Source: an uncultured Candidatus Saccharibacteria bacterium (GTDB taxonomy: Bacteria; Patescibacteriota; Saccharimonadia; Saccharimonadales; Saccharimonadaceae). From it: DNA of 5,346 bases. The stretch covers positions 1 to 5,346 of the forward strand of contig CALIXG010000038.1 of NCBI GenBank assembly GCA_938046495.1, in the 5' to 3' direction. Below the pieces are notes generated by a model. The model did no database searches, was not told the origin of the DNA, and worked only from the letters and a program-made list of their open reading frames with translations. This document shows positions 1 through 5,186 of this stretch, one piece after another. Position 1 is the stretch's first letter. Each line of letters opens with the position of its first letter. Position numbers and translations under genes: made by a program.

Positions 1-23
1 ATAATCATTACTTTATTCGACAT
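1..23 (-). CDS. 5' end of an unidentified protein, cut by the left window edge
   Basis: An ATG on the minus strand at 23-21 opens a reading frame running off the left edge; the visible residues are MSNKVMI. The frame is too short to show a family. I call it a real start because the signals before it are well placed: a purine-rich AGGGTGG (31-37) seven bases upstream of the ATG, and a perfect TATAAT box (50-55) further up. It lies downstream of the smpB-xth-hypothetical cluster on the same strand but appears to have its own promoter. The product cannot be named from seven residues. Confidence 0.6.
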
Positions 24-30
24 AGTTTTT

Positions 31-37
31 CCACCCT
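31..37 (-). promoter_or_regulatory. Ribosome binding site of the left-edge gene
   Basis: AGGGTGG on the minus strand, seven bases before the ATG at 23. It contains GGTGG, which can pair with the 16S anti-Shine-Dalgarno sequence, and it supports that ATG as a real start. Confidence 0.55.
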
Positions 38-49
38 GAAATTAAAAAT

Positions 50-77
50 ATTATAGAAATGCTTATGTTTATTTTAA
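50..77 (-). promoter_or_regulatory. Putative sigma70-type promoter for the left-edge gene
   Basis: On the minus strand a perfect TATAAT lies at 55-50. A weak -35 candidate, TTAAAA (77-72, four of six matches to TTGACA), is 16 bp upstream. Transcription would start near position 43, giving a leader of about 20 nt that contains the AGGGTGG ribosome binding site. The -10 match is strong and the -35 is not convincing by itself in such AT-rich sequence. Confidence 0.5.
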
Positions 78-89
78 CATATTTTGCAA

Positions 90-208
90 TTAGATTCGAC
101 GAATGTCCCAGTTGATATTAGTGGTGATGAGATTTAGATTTGATGAATATCCCAGTTGATATTGGCAATGGGAGTCTTAAATTTGACGAATGTCCCAGTT
201 GATACTGG
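90..208 (-). repeat. Three degenerate tandem copies (43-44 bp) of a gene 3' end
   Basis: The core GTCCCAGTTGATA (ATCCCAGTTGATA in the middle copy) occurs three times on the plus strand. The units start at about 91, 135 and 178, so the periods are 44 and 43 bp. Read on the minus strand, each copy encodes the same tail and stop: NINWDIRRI-stop (stop at 90-92), NINWDIHQI-stop (134-136) and SINWDIRQI-stop (177-179). Only the copy at 178-208 is the true end of the upstream gene; the other two lie beyond its stop codon. The middle copy is out of frame with the gene, while the outermost copy is 87 bp away and in frame. The copies carry short hairpin potential, perfect in the coding one (CCAGT-TGAT-ACTGG, 195-208). 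Unlike a CRISPR, there are no unique spacers of regular length. Confidence 0.85.
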
Positions 209-986
209 CTGTGATGGTGTCGAGAAGATCTTGCGGATTCCAGGTGGCAAGCGCGGCGATTTTGGCGGGAAGCATGCCGGTCCATAGAGAAAGTGGTGTG
301 AAATTGGTGTGATCGAGGCGGATGGTATAGACTTCACCAGCTTTGGCTATAATAATCTGGTCGCTATGTAGAGTGATAAGCGTTAGCGGATAACTGATAG
401 TGAATTTGTGTAAGGTTTCAATTACAGAAGTGAGCGGCATGGAAAGTAGGAGCATTTTAGGAAAATAAACAGCCTGAAAAAGTTTTTGCAGCTGCGGCAT
501 CGTGGCAAGTAGAATAAGGTTTTCGTGCTGGAGATTTTCCTCAGCATTATTGGTAATAATTTCAATAGCATCACGGCAGGCTACGACTACTTGATTTTCG
601 TGAAGTGATTTTAGGGCCTCATTAATGGCGATGGAAGTAGTGGAGTTTTTGGAAAAATTACCGGAAAGAAAAATCGTATCGGCAGAAAGAAAACTTTCGG
701 TGAGTTTTTCGTGACGATCGAATGATCCGGAAGGGGTGGATTTTAGAAAATCAATATAATTAATCACTGGCAGCTTGTTTTGGAGCGCGTCTGGTAAAAA
801 TAATTTAAGAGTTTTAAGGGGCAATTTTTCGAGAAACTCGGTAGTGCGAATTTCGCTTAAAAAGTTTTCGCTATTGCCACCAAAAATTGAAAGACGGCCA
901 GATTTTTGGGTGGGGATATTCCATAAAATATTGTGGTCTTCGTTACCGATAAGTTTGTGCCAGTAGGTGAAGTTATTAGGATTCAT
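177..986 (-). CDS. NAD(P)H-hydrate dehydratase-like protein (ribokinase-like fold), probably inactive
   Basis: Predicted 269 residues, soluble, with no signal peptide or membrane segment. The segment order resembles the ADP/ATP-dependent NAD(P)HX dehydratase (CARKD) family: a nucleotide-fold opening RLSIFGGNS (31-39), a TPSGSF segment (84-89), ADTIFLSGNFSKNS (102-115) where the family has its conserved glycine-rich 'D-hhhGPGLG' segment, a VVACRDAIEII strand where it has 'VLDADAL', then IIIAKAG and a final TGMLPAKIAAL. The family signature there is GTGDVLAG with a catalytic Asp; here the aligned residue appears to be Met238, and the GPGLG glycines are reduced. This suggests a degenerate, possibly non-catalytic homologue. 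ATG 986 is preferred to the in-frame TTG at 1001 because it leaves a normal 19-bp gap after xth; neither has a clear Shine-Dalgarno. It is the last gene of the smpB cluster. The family call is recognition from memory and the inactivity is inference. Confidence 0.65.
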   Translation of the reverse strand: MNPNNFTYWHKLIGNEDHNILWNIPTQKSGRLSIFGGNSENFLSEIRTTEFLEKLPLKTLKLFLPDALQNKLPVINYIDFLKSTPSGSFDRHEKLTESFLSADTIFLSGNFSKNSTTSIAINEALKSLHENQVVVACRDAIEIITNNAEENLQHENLILLATMPQLQKLFQAVYFPKMLLLSMPLTSVIETLHKFTISYPLTLITLHSDQIIIAKAGEVYTIRLDHTNFTPLSLWTGMLPAKIAALATWNPQDLLDTITASINWDIRQI

Positions 987-1005
987 GATATTGGAATTCA
1001 AAATA

Positions 1006-1854
1006 TTAAAAATTTAGGGTGATAGAAATTGGGCAGTGGTCAGAACCGAGAATGGATTCGTAAATTTCAGCGGCTTCAAGATTTTTTTCAAGTGATTTTG
1101 AAATGAAGAAATAATCAATGCGCCAACCGATATTGTTCTCGCGTGCTTTTCCCCAGTGTGACCACCAAGTATAGCGAGCAGTGTCAGGATTTAGTAAACG
1201 AAAAGTATCAATGAAATCTTGTTTTAGAATTTCGGAAATACCTTGACGCTCTTCGATAGTGAAACCAGCGTTTTTGGTATTTTGTTTCGGACGTGCGAGA
1301 TCAATTTCTTGGTGTGCGGCATTAAAATCACCGCAGACTACCACTGGTTTGGTTTTTTCGAGATGCTTTAAATAAGCTAAAAAGAGCGGGTCCCAAAGTT
1401 CATGACGTAGTTTGAGGCGCGATAAATCAGTTTTGGAATTTGGGGTATAAACATTAACTAGATAGAAATTTTCGGTCTCAAGTGTAAGTACGCGACCTTC
1501 AGAAAACGGTGAGCCAAAACTGTCATTTATAAGAAGTTTTGATTTTTCTTGATCAAAATCGGGACTTTTGAAATATTCAGAGAGGTTGGTTTCGATGGAA
1601 AGGATTTTTTGATCGGTTTTAGTTATGATCATAGTACCGGAATAGCCCGCACGTTCCGCAGAGTTCCAGTTTAATTGATAATTTTCTAGTGGAGTATTTA
1701 AAATTTCTTTTTCAACTTGTTCCGGTTTGGCTTTAACTTCTTGGAAACAACAAAAATCTGGATTCTCGACGCTAAGAAAATTTTGGATGGCTTGTTTTTT
1801 GAGGACGGCACGCAGGCCATTCACATTCCAGGAAAAAAGACGGATTTTAGACAT
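1006..1854 (-). CDS. xth: Exodeoxyribonuclease III (AP endonuclease, Xth/ExoA family)
   Basis: A 282-residue Mg2+-dependent nuclease of the EEP (exonuclease-endonuclease-phosphatase) superfamily. In base excision repair it cuts the DNA backbone at abasic sites and trims 3' blocks. The active-site set is complete: FSWNVNGLRA at the N-terminus (Asn10), FQEVKA with metal-binding Glu39, NVYTPNS with Tyr136, GDFNAAH with Asp176 and Asn178, WRIDYF with Asp247, and the C-terminal GSDHCP with Asp272-His273. The protein is somewhat longer than the usual 250-270 residues, mainly from extra sequence at about 95-115 before GRVLTLE. The start is ATG 1854: homology begins exactly there and AAGGAAG (1862-1868) sits upstream. 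The frame stays open for 75 more codons, but that stretch overlays smpB in another frame. The ATG overlaps the smpB end by 8 bp, so translation is probably coupled. Confidence 0.96.
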   Translation of the reverse strand: MSKIRLFSWNVNGLRAVLKKQAIQNFLSVENPDFCCFQEVKAKPEQVEKEILNTPLENYQLNWNSAERAGYSGTMIITKTDQKILSIETNLSEYFKSPDFDQEKSKLLINDSFGSPFSEGRVLTLETENFYLVNVYTPNSKTDLSRLKLRHELWDPLFLAYLKHLEKTKPVVVCGDFNAAHQEIDLARPKQNTKNAGFTIEERQGISEILKQDFIDTFRLLNPDTARYTWWSHWGKARENNIGWRIDYFFISKSLEKNLEAAEIYESILGSDHCPISITLNF

Positions 1855-2284
1855 GTAGGCGCTTCCTTGCTTCGCGATCGAGGTCGCGATTTTTAATCGA
1901 AACGCGCTTGTCATAACGTTTTTTACCAGTAGCGAGGGAGACCTCAATTTTAATATAACGGCCGCCGCCAAATAATTTAGTTGGTACGATGGTATTGCCA
2001 AGCTGCTTGGATTTTTCGAGTGAGTGAAGTTGCTTTTTGGTGATAAGTAGACGGATATTACGGGCGGTTTCGGCACCAAGTGTAAGGTTATTTAACCAGA
2101 GCTCACCATCCTTAATGGTTACGAAAGAGCCTTTAAGCTGAACGTGGTGATCACGAATGAGGCGGACTTCCGGTCCGGTCAGACTCATGCCGCAGATAAT
2201 TTTATCACCGAGATGATAATCAAAACTCGCACGTCGGTTGACGGCAACAGAAGAGGTTTGCTTTGGTTTTGATTTTTTACCCAT
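1847..2284 (-). CDS. smpB: SsrA-binding protein SmpB
   Basis: A 145-residue RNA-binding protein that delivers tmRNA (SsrA) to stalled ribosomes for trans-translation. Recognisable segments are NRRASFDY (16-23), LTGPEVRLIR (35-44, the family's L-G-x-EVK-x-hR), GELWLNN (60-66), LGNTIVPTKLF (95-105) and the nearly invariant GKKRYDKR (120-127), followed by a basic tail with KNRDLDREARKRL that in the family enters the mRNA channel. Two departures from the usual sequence: the segment between WL (63-64) and the next helix (about 65-84) is roughly ten residues shorter than normal, and the usual RKLLL motif reads IRLLI. The tail also stops soon after the basic stretch. It is the first gene of a minus-strand cluster, and its ATG lies 6 bases from a TATAAT box, so the mRNA may be leaderless. 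The tmRNA gene is not in the window. Confidence 0.95.
   Translation of the reverse strand: MGKKSKPKQTSSVAVNRRASFDYHLGDKIICGMSLTGPEVRLIRDHHVQLKGSFVTIKDGELWLNNLTLGAETARNIRLLITKKQLHSLEKSKQLGNTIVPTKLFGGGRYIKIEVSLATGKKRYDKRVSIKNRDLDREARKRLHV
1862..1868 (-). promoter_or_regulatory. Ribosome binding site of xth, inside smpB
   Basis: AAGGAAG on the minus strand within the last smpB codons. Its AGGA core lies nine bases before the xth ATG at 1854. It supports the downstream start of xth over the long upstream open frame. Confidence 0.5.
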
Positions 2285-2290
2285 AGCTTA

Positions 2291-2296
2291 ATTATA
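2291..2296 (-). promoter_or_regulatory. Promoter -10 box of smpB, only 6 bases before its ATG
   Basis: A perfect TATAAT on the minus strand (2296-2291) is followed by six bases (TAAGCT) and then the smpB ATG at 2284. A start 6-8 bases after the box would fall at or next to the A of the ATG, so the transcript would have almost no leader. No convincing -35 is seen at 16-18 bp; that region overlaps the -10 box of the divergent gene. Confidence 0.6.
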
Positions 2297-2315
2297 ACAG
2301 ATACTAAAAGTGTTA

Positions 2316-2321
2316 TATAAT
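2316..2321 (+). promoter_or_regulatory. Promoter -10 box of the glycosyltransferase gene, 7 bases before its ATG
   Basis: A perfect TATAAT (2316-2321) is followed by seven bases (AGAGATT) and the ATG at 2329, again implying a leaderless mRNA. An overlapping reading is an extended -10, TGTTATATA (2311-2319). The best -35 candidate is ATAACA (2294-2299, four of six matches, 16-bp spacer), which overlaps the -10 box of smpB, so the two promoters may compete for RNA polymerase. Confidence 0.6.
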
Positions 2322-2328
2322 AGAGATT

Positions 2329-3621
2329 ATGAAAATTGCAATTGCTTCTGATATTTATTATCCGATGACGAATGGGGTGGCGGTTTTTGCGCATAATTTA
2401 GCCAATGGCTTAGCGCAGGCTGGTCATGAAATTTTGGTGATTGCACCAAGTTTTACGGGGGAATATCATGAAGAAATCGATGAAAAAATGGGCGTGAAGA
2501 CCGTGCATCTATCTTCGATTCGATTCCCTTTTTACCCTGATCAAATCAATCCAGTGCCAGAGAATCCGGAATTTTTAGGGATGCCTTTGCCGCGATTAAC
2601 TTATAAAAATGGTATTTGGTGGACTGTTAACCCTTGGGTGGAAGTGAAAAAAGTGCTGGATGAATTTCAGCCAGATGTCATTCATTTGCAGACCGCGGAA
2701 TTTATTGCGCTTGCGGTGATGAGTTATGTGAAAAAGCGAAACATCCCTTTGGTTTCGACCGGGCATGCTTATCCGGATAATATTACCGACCAACTATTTT
2801 TCTTGCAGCCAAAGCCGCTTAAAAAATTATCGAATGCGATTTTGAAGGCACACATGATGAGTTTTTTGAAAAATTCTGAATATGCGACGATGCCAACGGA
2901 GATTGCAATTGGTGATTTGGTACCAAAAAATCGTAAATATTTTAAGGTGCCAGTAGAAGCGCTTTCGAATGGCGTGGATCTGTCACAGTTTAAGCCAGCA
3001 AAAGCTAGTTCGGAGATTTTGAAAAAATATCAGCTTGATGACGGTAAAGATAAAATCATGTACATCGGTCGGGTGGATCCGGAAAAAAGTATTGATGTAG
3101 TGGTGAAAGCTTTTGCTTTGCTTCTAGCTGATGGGATTTCGAATACTGAACTCGTGATTGTGGGTGACGGCATCGATGTGGTGAGGCTGAAAGAACTTGC
3201 TGAGGAACTAAATATCAGTGAGGAGGTGAAGTTTCTCGGAAAAATTATGATGCCGGAGCTTGCGAAAATCTATCGCATGGGTAAGATTTTTGCTACTGGT
3301 TCTGAGACCGAGACACAAGGAATTGTTTTGATTGAAGCGGCAGCAACTGGTTTGCCTCTTGTAGCGGTGAATGCCGGAGCAGTGGGGGAAATTTGCGTAA
3401 ATGGTTTTAACGGTGAACTTGTGGAAGCTGGCAACATCGAAGCATTCAAAGAAGCTATGAAAAAGATTCTTTTGGACAAGAAGCTGCAAAAAGAATATAG
3501 TAAAAATTCCCTAGAGATTTCAAAGAAGCATGATTTGAAACATACCTTGAAGCGTTTCGAGGAGATTTATGAAGAAGCTATTCGCTTAAAACGTGCAGAA
3601 ATAGAAGCGGAAGCGGAATAG
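2329..3621 (+). CDS. GT4-family glycosyltransferase, probably glycolipid or envelope glycan synthesis
   Basis: A 430-residue GT-B fold enzyme, probably cytoplasmic or membrane-peripheral because no membrane helix is evident. The N-terminal acceptor half begins MKIAIASDIYYPMTNGVAVF with the TNGV glycine loop (14-17), and HAYPDN lies at 146-151. The C-terminal donor half shows SNGVD (213-217), YIGRVDPEKS (245-254), IVGDG (277-281) and the GT4 signature ETQGIVLIE with the EX7E pair Glu328 and Glu336. The SETETQG wording is close to what I recall of diacylglycerol glucosyl- and galactosyltransferases, so a lipid acceptor is plausible but unproven; a PimB-like or other envelope role is also possible. 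The last 20 or so residues are highly charged and end in EAEAE, encoded by tandem GAAGCG units that continue as repeats past the stop. The ATG directly follows a TATAAT box and no Shine-Dalgarno is seen. Confidence 0.92.
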   Translation: MKIAIASDIYYPMTNGVAVFAHNLANGLAQAGHEILVIAPSFTGEYHEEIDEKMGVKTVHLSSIRFPFYPDQINPVPENPEFLGMPLPRLTYKNGIWWTVNPWVEVKKVLDEFQPDVIHLQTAEFIALAVMSYVKKRNIPLVSTGHAYPDNITDQLFFLQPKPLKKLSNAILKAHMMSFLKNSEYATMPTEIAIGDLVPKNRKYFKVPVEALSNGVDLSQFKPAKASSEILKKYQLDDGKDKIMYIGRVDPEKSIDVVVKAFALLLADGISNTELVIVGDGIDVVRLKELAEELNISEEVKFLGKIMMPELAKIYRMGKIFATGSETETQGIVLIEAAATGLPLVAVNAGAVGEICVNGFNGELVEAGNIEAFKEAMKKILLDKKLQKEYSKNSLEISKKHDLKHTLKRFEEIYEEAIRLKRAEIEAEAE

Positions 3622-3734
3622 AAATAAGCAGAAACGGAATAAATTTAAGCTAAACCATAATAAAAAATAAGCGGAAGCGATATAAGAATAGGCAAAAGCT
3701 GAATAAAAAATAAGCGGAAGCGAAATAATAAAAA
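3603..3734 (+). repeat. About six degenerate tandem repeats (21-22 bp) from gene 3' end through the intergenic region
   Basis: Units begin at about 3603, 3624, 3645, 3667, 3688 and 3710. The approximate consensus is ATAAGCGGAAGCGAAATAAA. The units at 3667 and 3710 share ATAAGCGGAAGCGA exactly; the others differ at several positions. The first unit lies in the glycosyltransferase gene and encodes its EAEAE end plus stop; the rest fill nearly all of the 135-bp gap before the dihydrouridine synthase gene. No spacers separate the units, so this is a tandem array and not a CRISPR. The strong ones contain GC-GGAA-GC, which could form a tiny two-base-pair loop at most. I see no terminator here. Confidence 0.8.
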
Positions 3735-3746
3735 GTGAGTTAAATT

Positions 3747-3750
3747 GGAG
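3747..3750 (+). promoter_or_regulatory. Ribosome binding site deciding the dihydrouridine synthase start
   Basis: GGAG (3747-3750), six bases before the ATG at 3757. An in-frame TTG at 3745 overlaps this motif and so cannot use it, which favours the ATG. Confidence 0.65.
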
Positions 3751-3756
3751 AAAATA

Positions 3757-4758
3757 ATGCAGAAAAAATGGTCATGGCGGGATTTACCGAAACACTTTAC
3801 GATTTTAGCCCCGATGGAAGGAGTGACGGATGTGGTTTTTCGTCAAGTAATTAACCGAGCGGGGCGACCAGATGTATTTTTTACGGAATTTACCAACGTC
3901 TCTTCTTTTGCGTCGGAAAAAGGTCGGGACAACGCACTTGAGCGTCTCGATGTAGTAGAGACGGATTCGCCAATTATTGCGCAAATTTGGGGAAAAAATC
4001 CAGAGCAATTTGGTTTGCTGGCAAGCAAATTGGAGGAACTTGGTTTTGATGGATTAGATATTAATATGGGCTGTCCAGATCGCCATGTCAATAAAACGGG
4101 TGGTGGTGCGGCGATGATTCGTACGCCGGAATTAGCGCTTGAATGTATCCGCTCGGCGAAAGCAAACACAAATTTGCCAGTGTCGGTGAAGACGCGCCTG
4201 GGTTTTACGTATGTGGACGAATTTCGTGAATGGCTACCGAAAATTTTAGCGGAGGATGTAGCGAATTTGACGATTCATTTACGCACGCGCAAGGAAATGT
4301 CGAAAGTACCAGCACACTATGAGTTAATTCCAGAAATTTTAGCTATTCGTGATGAGGTCGCGCCGCGGACTTTAATTACGATTAATGGTGATATTGCGGA
4401 TATGGCGGACGTAGCTAAACTAAGTGAAACTTATCCAGGGGTGGATGGTTTTATGATTGGTCGTGGCGTATTTTTTAATCCGTATTGTTTTACTAATCGT
4501 AAGCCAGTGGGGCTAGGTGGAGAAGTTGAAATTCCGGAAATTATGGAACTATTTCGCTTTCATCTGGATGTCTTTGATGTGAGATGTCGAGAATTAGAGG
4601 CGCGCGGCTCGAGGTATCCGTTCGAACCTTTGAAGCGTATGTTTAAGGTTTACGTGAACTCTTTTGATGGGGCATCTGACCTGCGCGTAAAATTAATGGA
4701 TTGTAGAAATACGACGGAAATTCGTGCAGTGTTAGACGAATTTTGTGCAAAATTGTAA
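3757..4758 (+). CDS. dus: tRNA-dihydrouridine synthase
   Basis: A 333-residue FMN-dependent TIM-barrel enzyme that reduces uridine to 5,6-dihydrouridine in the D-loop region of tRNA using NAD(P)H. Features in order: LAPMEGVTD (17-25) at the first strand, PIIAQIWG (72-79), the catalytic segment INMGCPDRHVNKTGGGAAM (102-120) with the proton-donor Cys106, VKTRLGF (144-150) with FMN-contacting Lys145, IHLRTR (173-178) with His174, INGDI (209-213), and the phosphate-binding MIGRGVFFNP (233-242). The C-terminal third is the helical tRNA-binding domain. IHLRTRKEM replaces the more usual HGRTR wording, a modest divergence. The subtype (DusA, DusB or DusC) cannot be fixed by eye. It follows the glycosyltransferase on the same strand after a repeat-filled 135-bp gap and has its own ribosome binding site; I see no clear promoter, so read-through from upstream is possible. 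Confidence 0.94.
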   Translation: MQKKWSWRDLPKHFTILAPMEGVTDVVFRQVINRAGRPDVFFTEFTNVSSFASEKGRDNALERLDVVETDSPIIAQIWGKNPEQFGLLASKLEELGFDGLDINMGCPDRHVNKTGGGAAMIRTPELALECIRSAKANTNLPVSVKTRLGFTYVDEFREWLPKILAEDVANLTIHLRTRKEMSKVPAHYELIPEILAIRDEVAPRTLITINGDIADMADVAKLSETYPGVDGFMIGRGVFFNPYCFTNRKPVGLGGEVEIPEIMELFRFHLDVFDVRCRELEARGSRYPFEPLKRMFKVYVNSFDGASDLRVKLMDCRNTTEIRAVLDEFCAKL

Positions 4759-4759
4759 C

Positions 4760-4783
4760 AAAAAAGAGGGTGTAATTCCCTCT
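4760..4783 (-). terminator. Rho-independent terminator of the 85-residue gene
   Basis: On the minus strand AGAGGG and CCCTCT (4783-4778 and 4770-4765) form a six-pair stem around a 7-nt loop, followed by a run of six T (4765-4760, the first shared with the stem). It starts 7 bases after the stop codon at 4791. On the plus strand the stem is followed by CTCTAGATTAAT with no T-run, so it should end the plus-strand dus transcript poorly. Confidence 0.75.
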
Positions 4784-4790
4784 CTCTAGA

Positions 4791-5048
4791 TTAATTAGCC
4801 GTAATGTGCCAAGTCAAATCTGTAGCGTTAAACATCAGACGACATTGCTCCTTTCCGACTAAGACATCGAAGACGTGAATCGCGGTATTGCCGACGAAAC
4901 GGATGTGAGTGCGGAGTAATTCCGTCACTTCTGACTCATCGTAGCCATGGCGCTTAAAAGTCAGCGGTTGGCACGGAGTCATTTGATAGCCGAAAAGGGC
5001 CATCACTTCGACACGTTCTAGATTGTTAAGATTAGTTTGGTTTTGCAT
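4791..5048 (-). CDS. Small conserved-looking protein of unknown function (85 residues)
   Basis: I do not recognise this family. The protein is soluble, with no signal peptide or membrane segment. After a polar start (MQNQTNLNNLERVEV), the rest alternates short hydrophobic and charged stretches, reading as mostly beta strands with one helix near 37-46 (DESEVTELLR). The C-terminal part HVFDVLVG...CRLMFNATDLTWHI (58-82) has the alternating pattern of a beta hairpin ending in a buried Trp80. Cys26 and Cys69 are the only cysteines and do not form a metal motif. The start is well supported: AGGAG (5055-5059) is six bases before the ATG. It is a single-gene unit, convergent with dus, closed by its own terminator and preceded by a region with strong inverted repeats. 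The signals make a real gene likely; the function is open. Confidence 0.8.
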   Translation of the reverse strand: MQNQTNLNNLERVEVMALFGYQMTPCQPLTFKRHGYDESEVTELLRTHIRFVGNTAIHVFDVLVGKEQCRLMFNATDLTWHITAN

Positions 5049-5054
5049 AAGTAA

Positions 5055-5059
5055 CTCCT
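5055..5059 (-). promoter_or_regulatory. Strong ribosome binding site of the 85-residue gene
   Basis: AGGAG on the minus strand, six bases upstream of the ATG at 5048. It is the best Shine-Dalgarno in the window and contrasts with the possibly leaderless smpB and glycosyltransferase genes. Confidence 0.75.
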
Positions 5060-5075
5060 AAATTTAAATATAAGA

Positions 5076-5126
5076 GTCATTTATGTGAGCCTGATTTATT
5101 GGCTCCTGGCTAAAAGTATAAATGAC
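5076..5126 (-). promoter_or_regulatory. Inverted repeats upstream of the 85-residue gene: structured leader or operator
   Basis: A perfect 9-bp inverted repeat GTCATTTAT (5076-5084) and ATAAATGAC (5118-5126) encloses a second pair, GAGCC (5087-5091) and GGCTC (5101-5105) with a 9-nt loop. In RNA the outer stem extends by two G-U pairs into the inner one. An alternative 6-bp stem, 5128-5133 with 5113-5118, takes in the distal outer arm as its loop and would exclude the outer stem. If transcription starts near 5180 this is a foldable 5' leader; if it starts near 5060, from the TATATT at 5072-5067, the 9-bp repeat would instead be a DNA operator-like site. Confidence 0.45.
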
Positions 5127-5186
5127 GATACTTAAAGCTAAAACATTTTCTCATTGCCAGTGACCGAGGTGTAGCAAGATACTTTA

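Noticed and set aside
151..172. Intrinsic terminator of the smpB cluster at the bulged hairpin CCCA-TTG / CAA-TGGG
   Set aside because: The stem has a bulge and no T-run follows it on the minus strand; it is a by-product of the repeated sequence. No good terminator for this cluster was found.
134..337. A 67-codon minus-strand frame ending in NWDIHQI
   Set aside because: It overlaps the dehydratase-like gene in another frame and only picks up the second copy of the repeated tail; there is no start signal.
987..1001. TTG at 1001 as the start of the dehydratase-like gene
   Set aside because: It adds only five residues (with TTG read as Met) and lacks a ribosome binding site; the ATG at 986 gives a normal 19-bp gap after xth. 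The choice is not certain.
1855..2079. A 75-residue N-terminal extension of the exodeoxyribonuclease reading frame
   Set aside because: It overlays smpB in another frame, has no family similarity, and the nuclease fold begins exactly at the ATG at 1854, which has a ribosome binding site before it.
3681..3686. TATAAG as a promoter for dus
   Set aside because: It arises inside a repeat unit of AT-rich sequence, has no recognisable -35, and similar matches are expected by chance there.
3603..3734. CRISPR array or attachment site
   Set aside because: The units are contiguous, degenerate and 21-22 bp long, with no unique spacers, no cas genes and no integrase nearby.
3745..3756. TTG at 3745 as the start of dus
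   Set aside because: It overlaps the GGAG that serves the ATG at 3757.
3843..4169. A 108-codon open frame antisense to dus
   Set aside because: It lies wholly within a confidently identified gene, its translation shows no recognisable pattern, and no start signals precede it; it is a shadow of the coding strand. The same holds for the antisense frames inside the glycosyltransferase gene and the plus-strand frame at 775-966.
4765..4783. Bidirectional terminator also ending dus
   Set aside because: On the plus strand the stem lacks a following T-run, so only the minus-strand use is supported.
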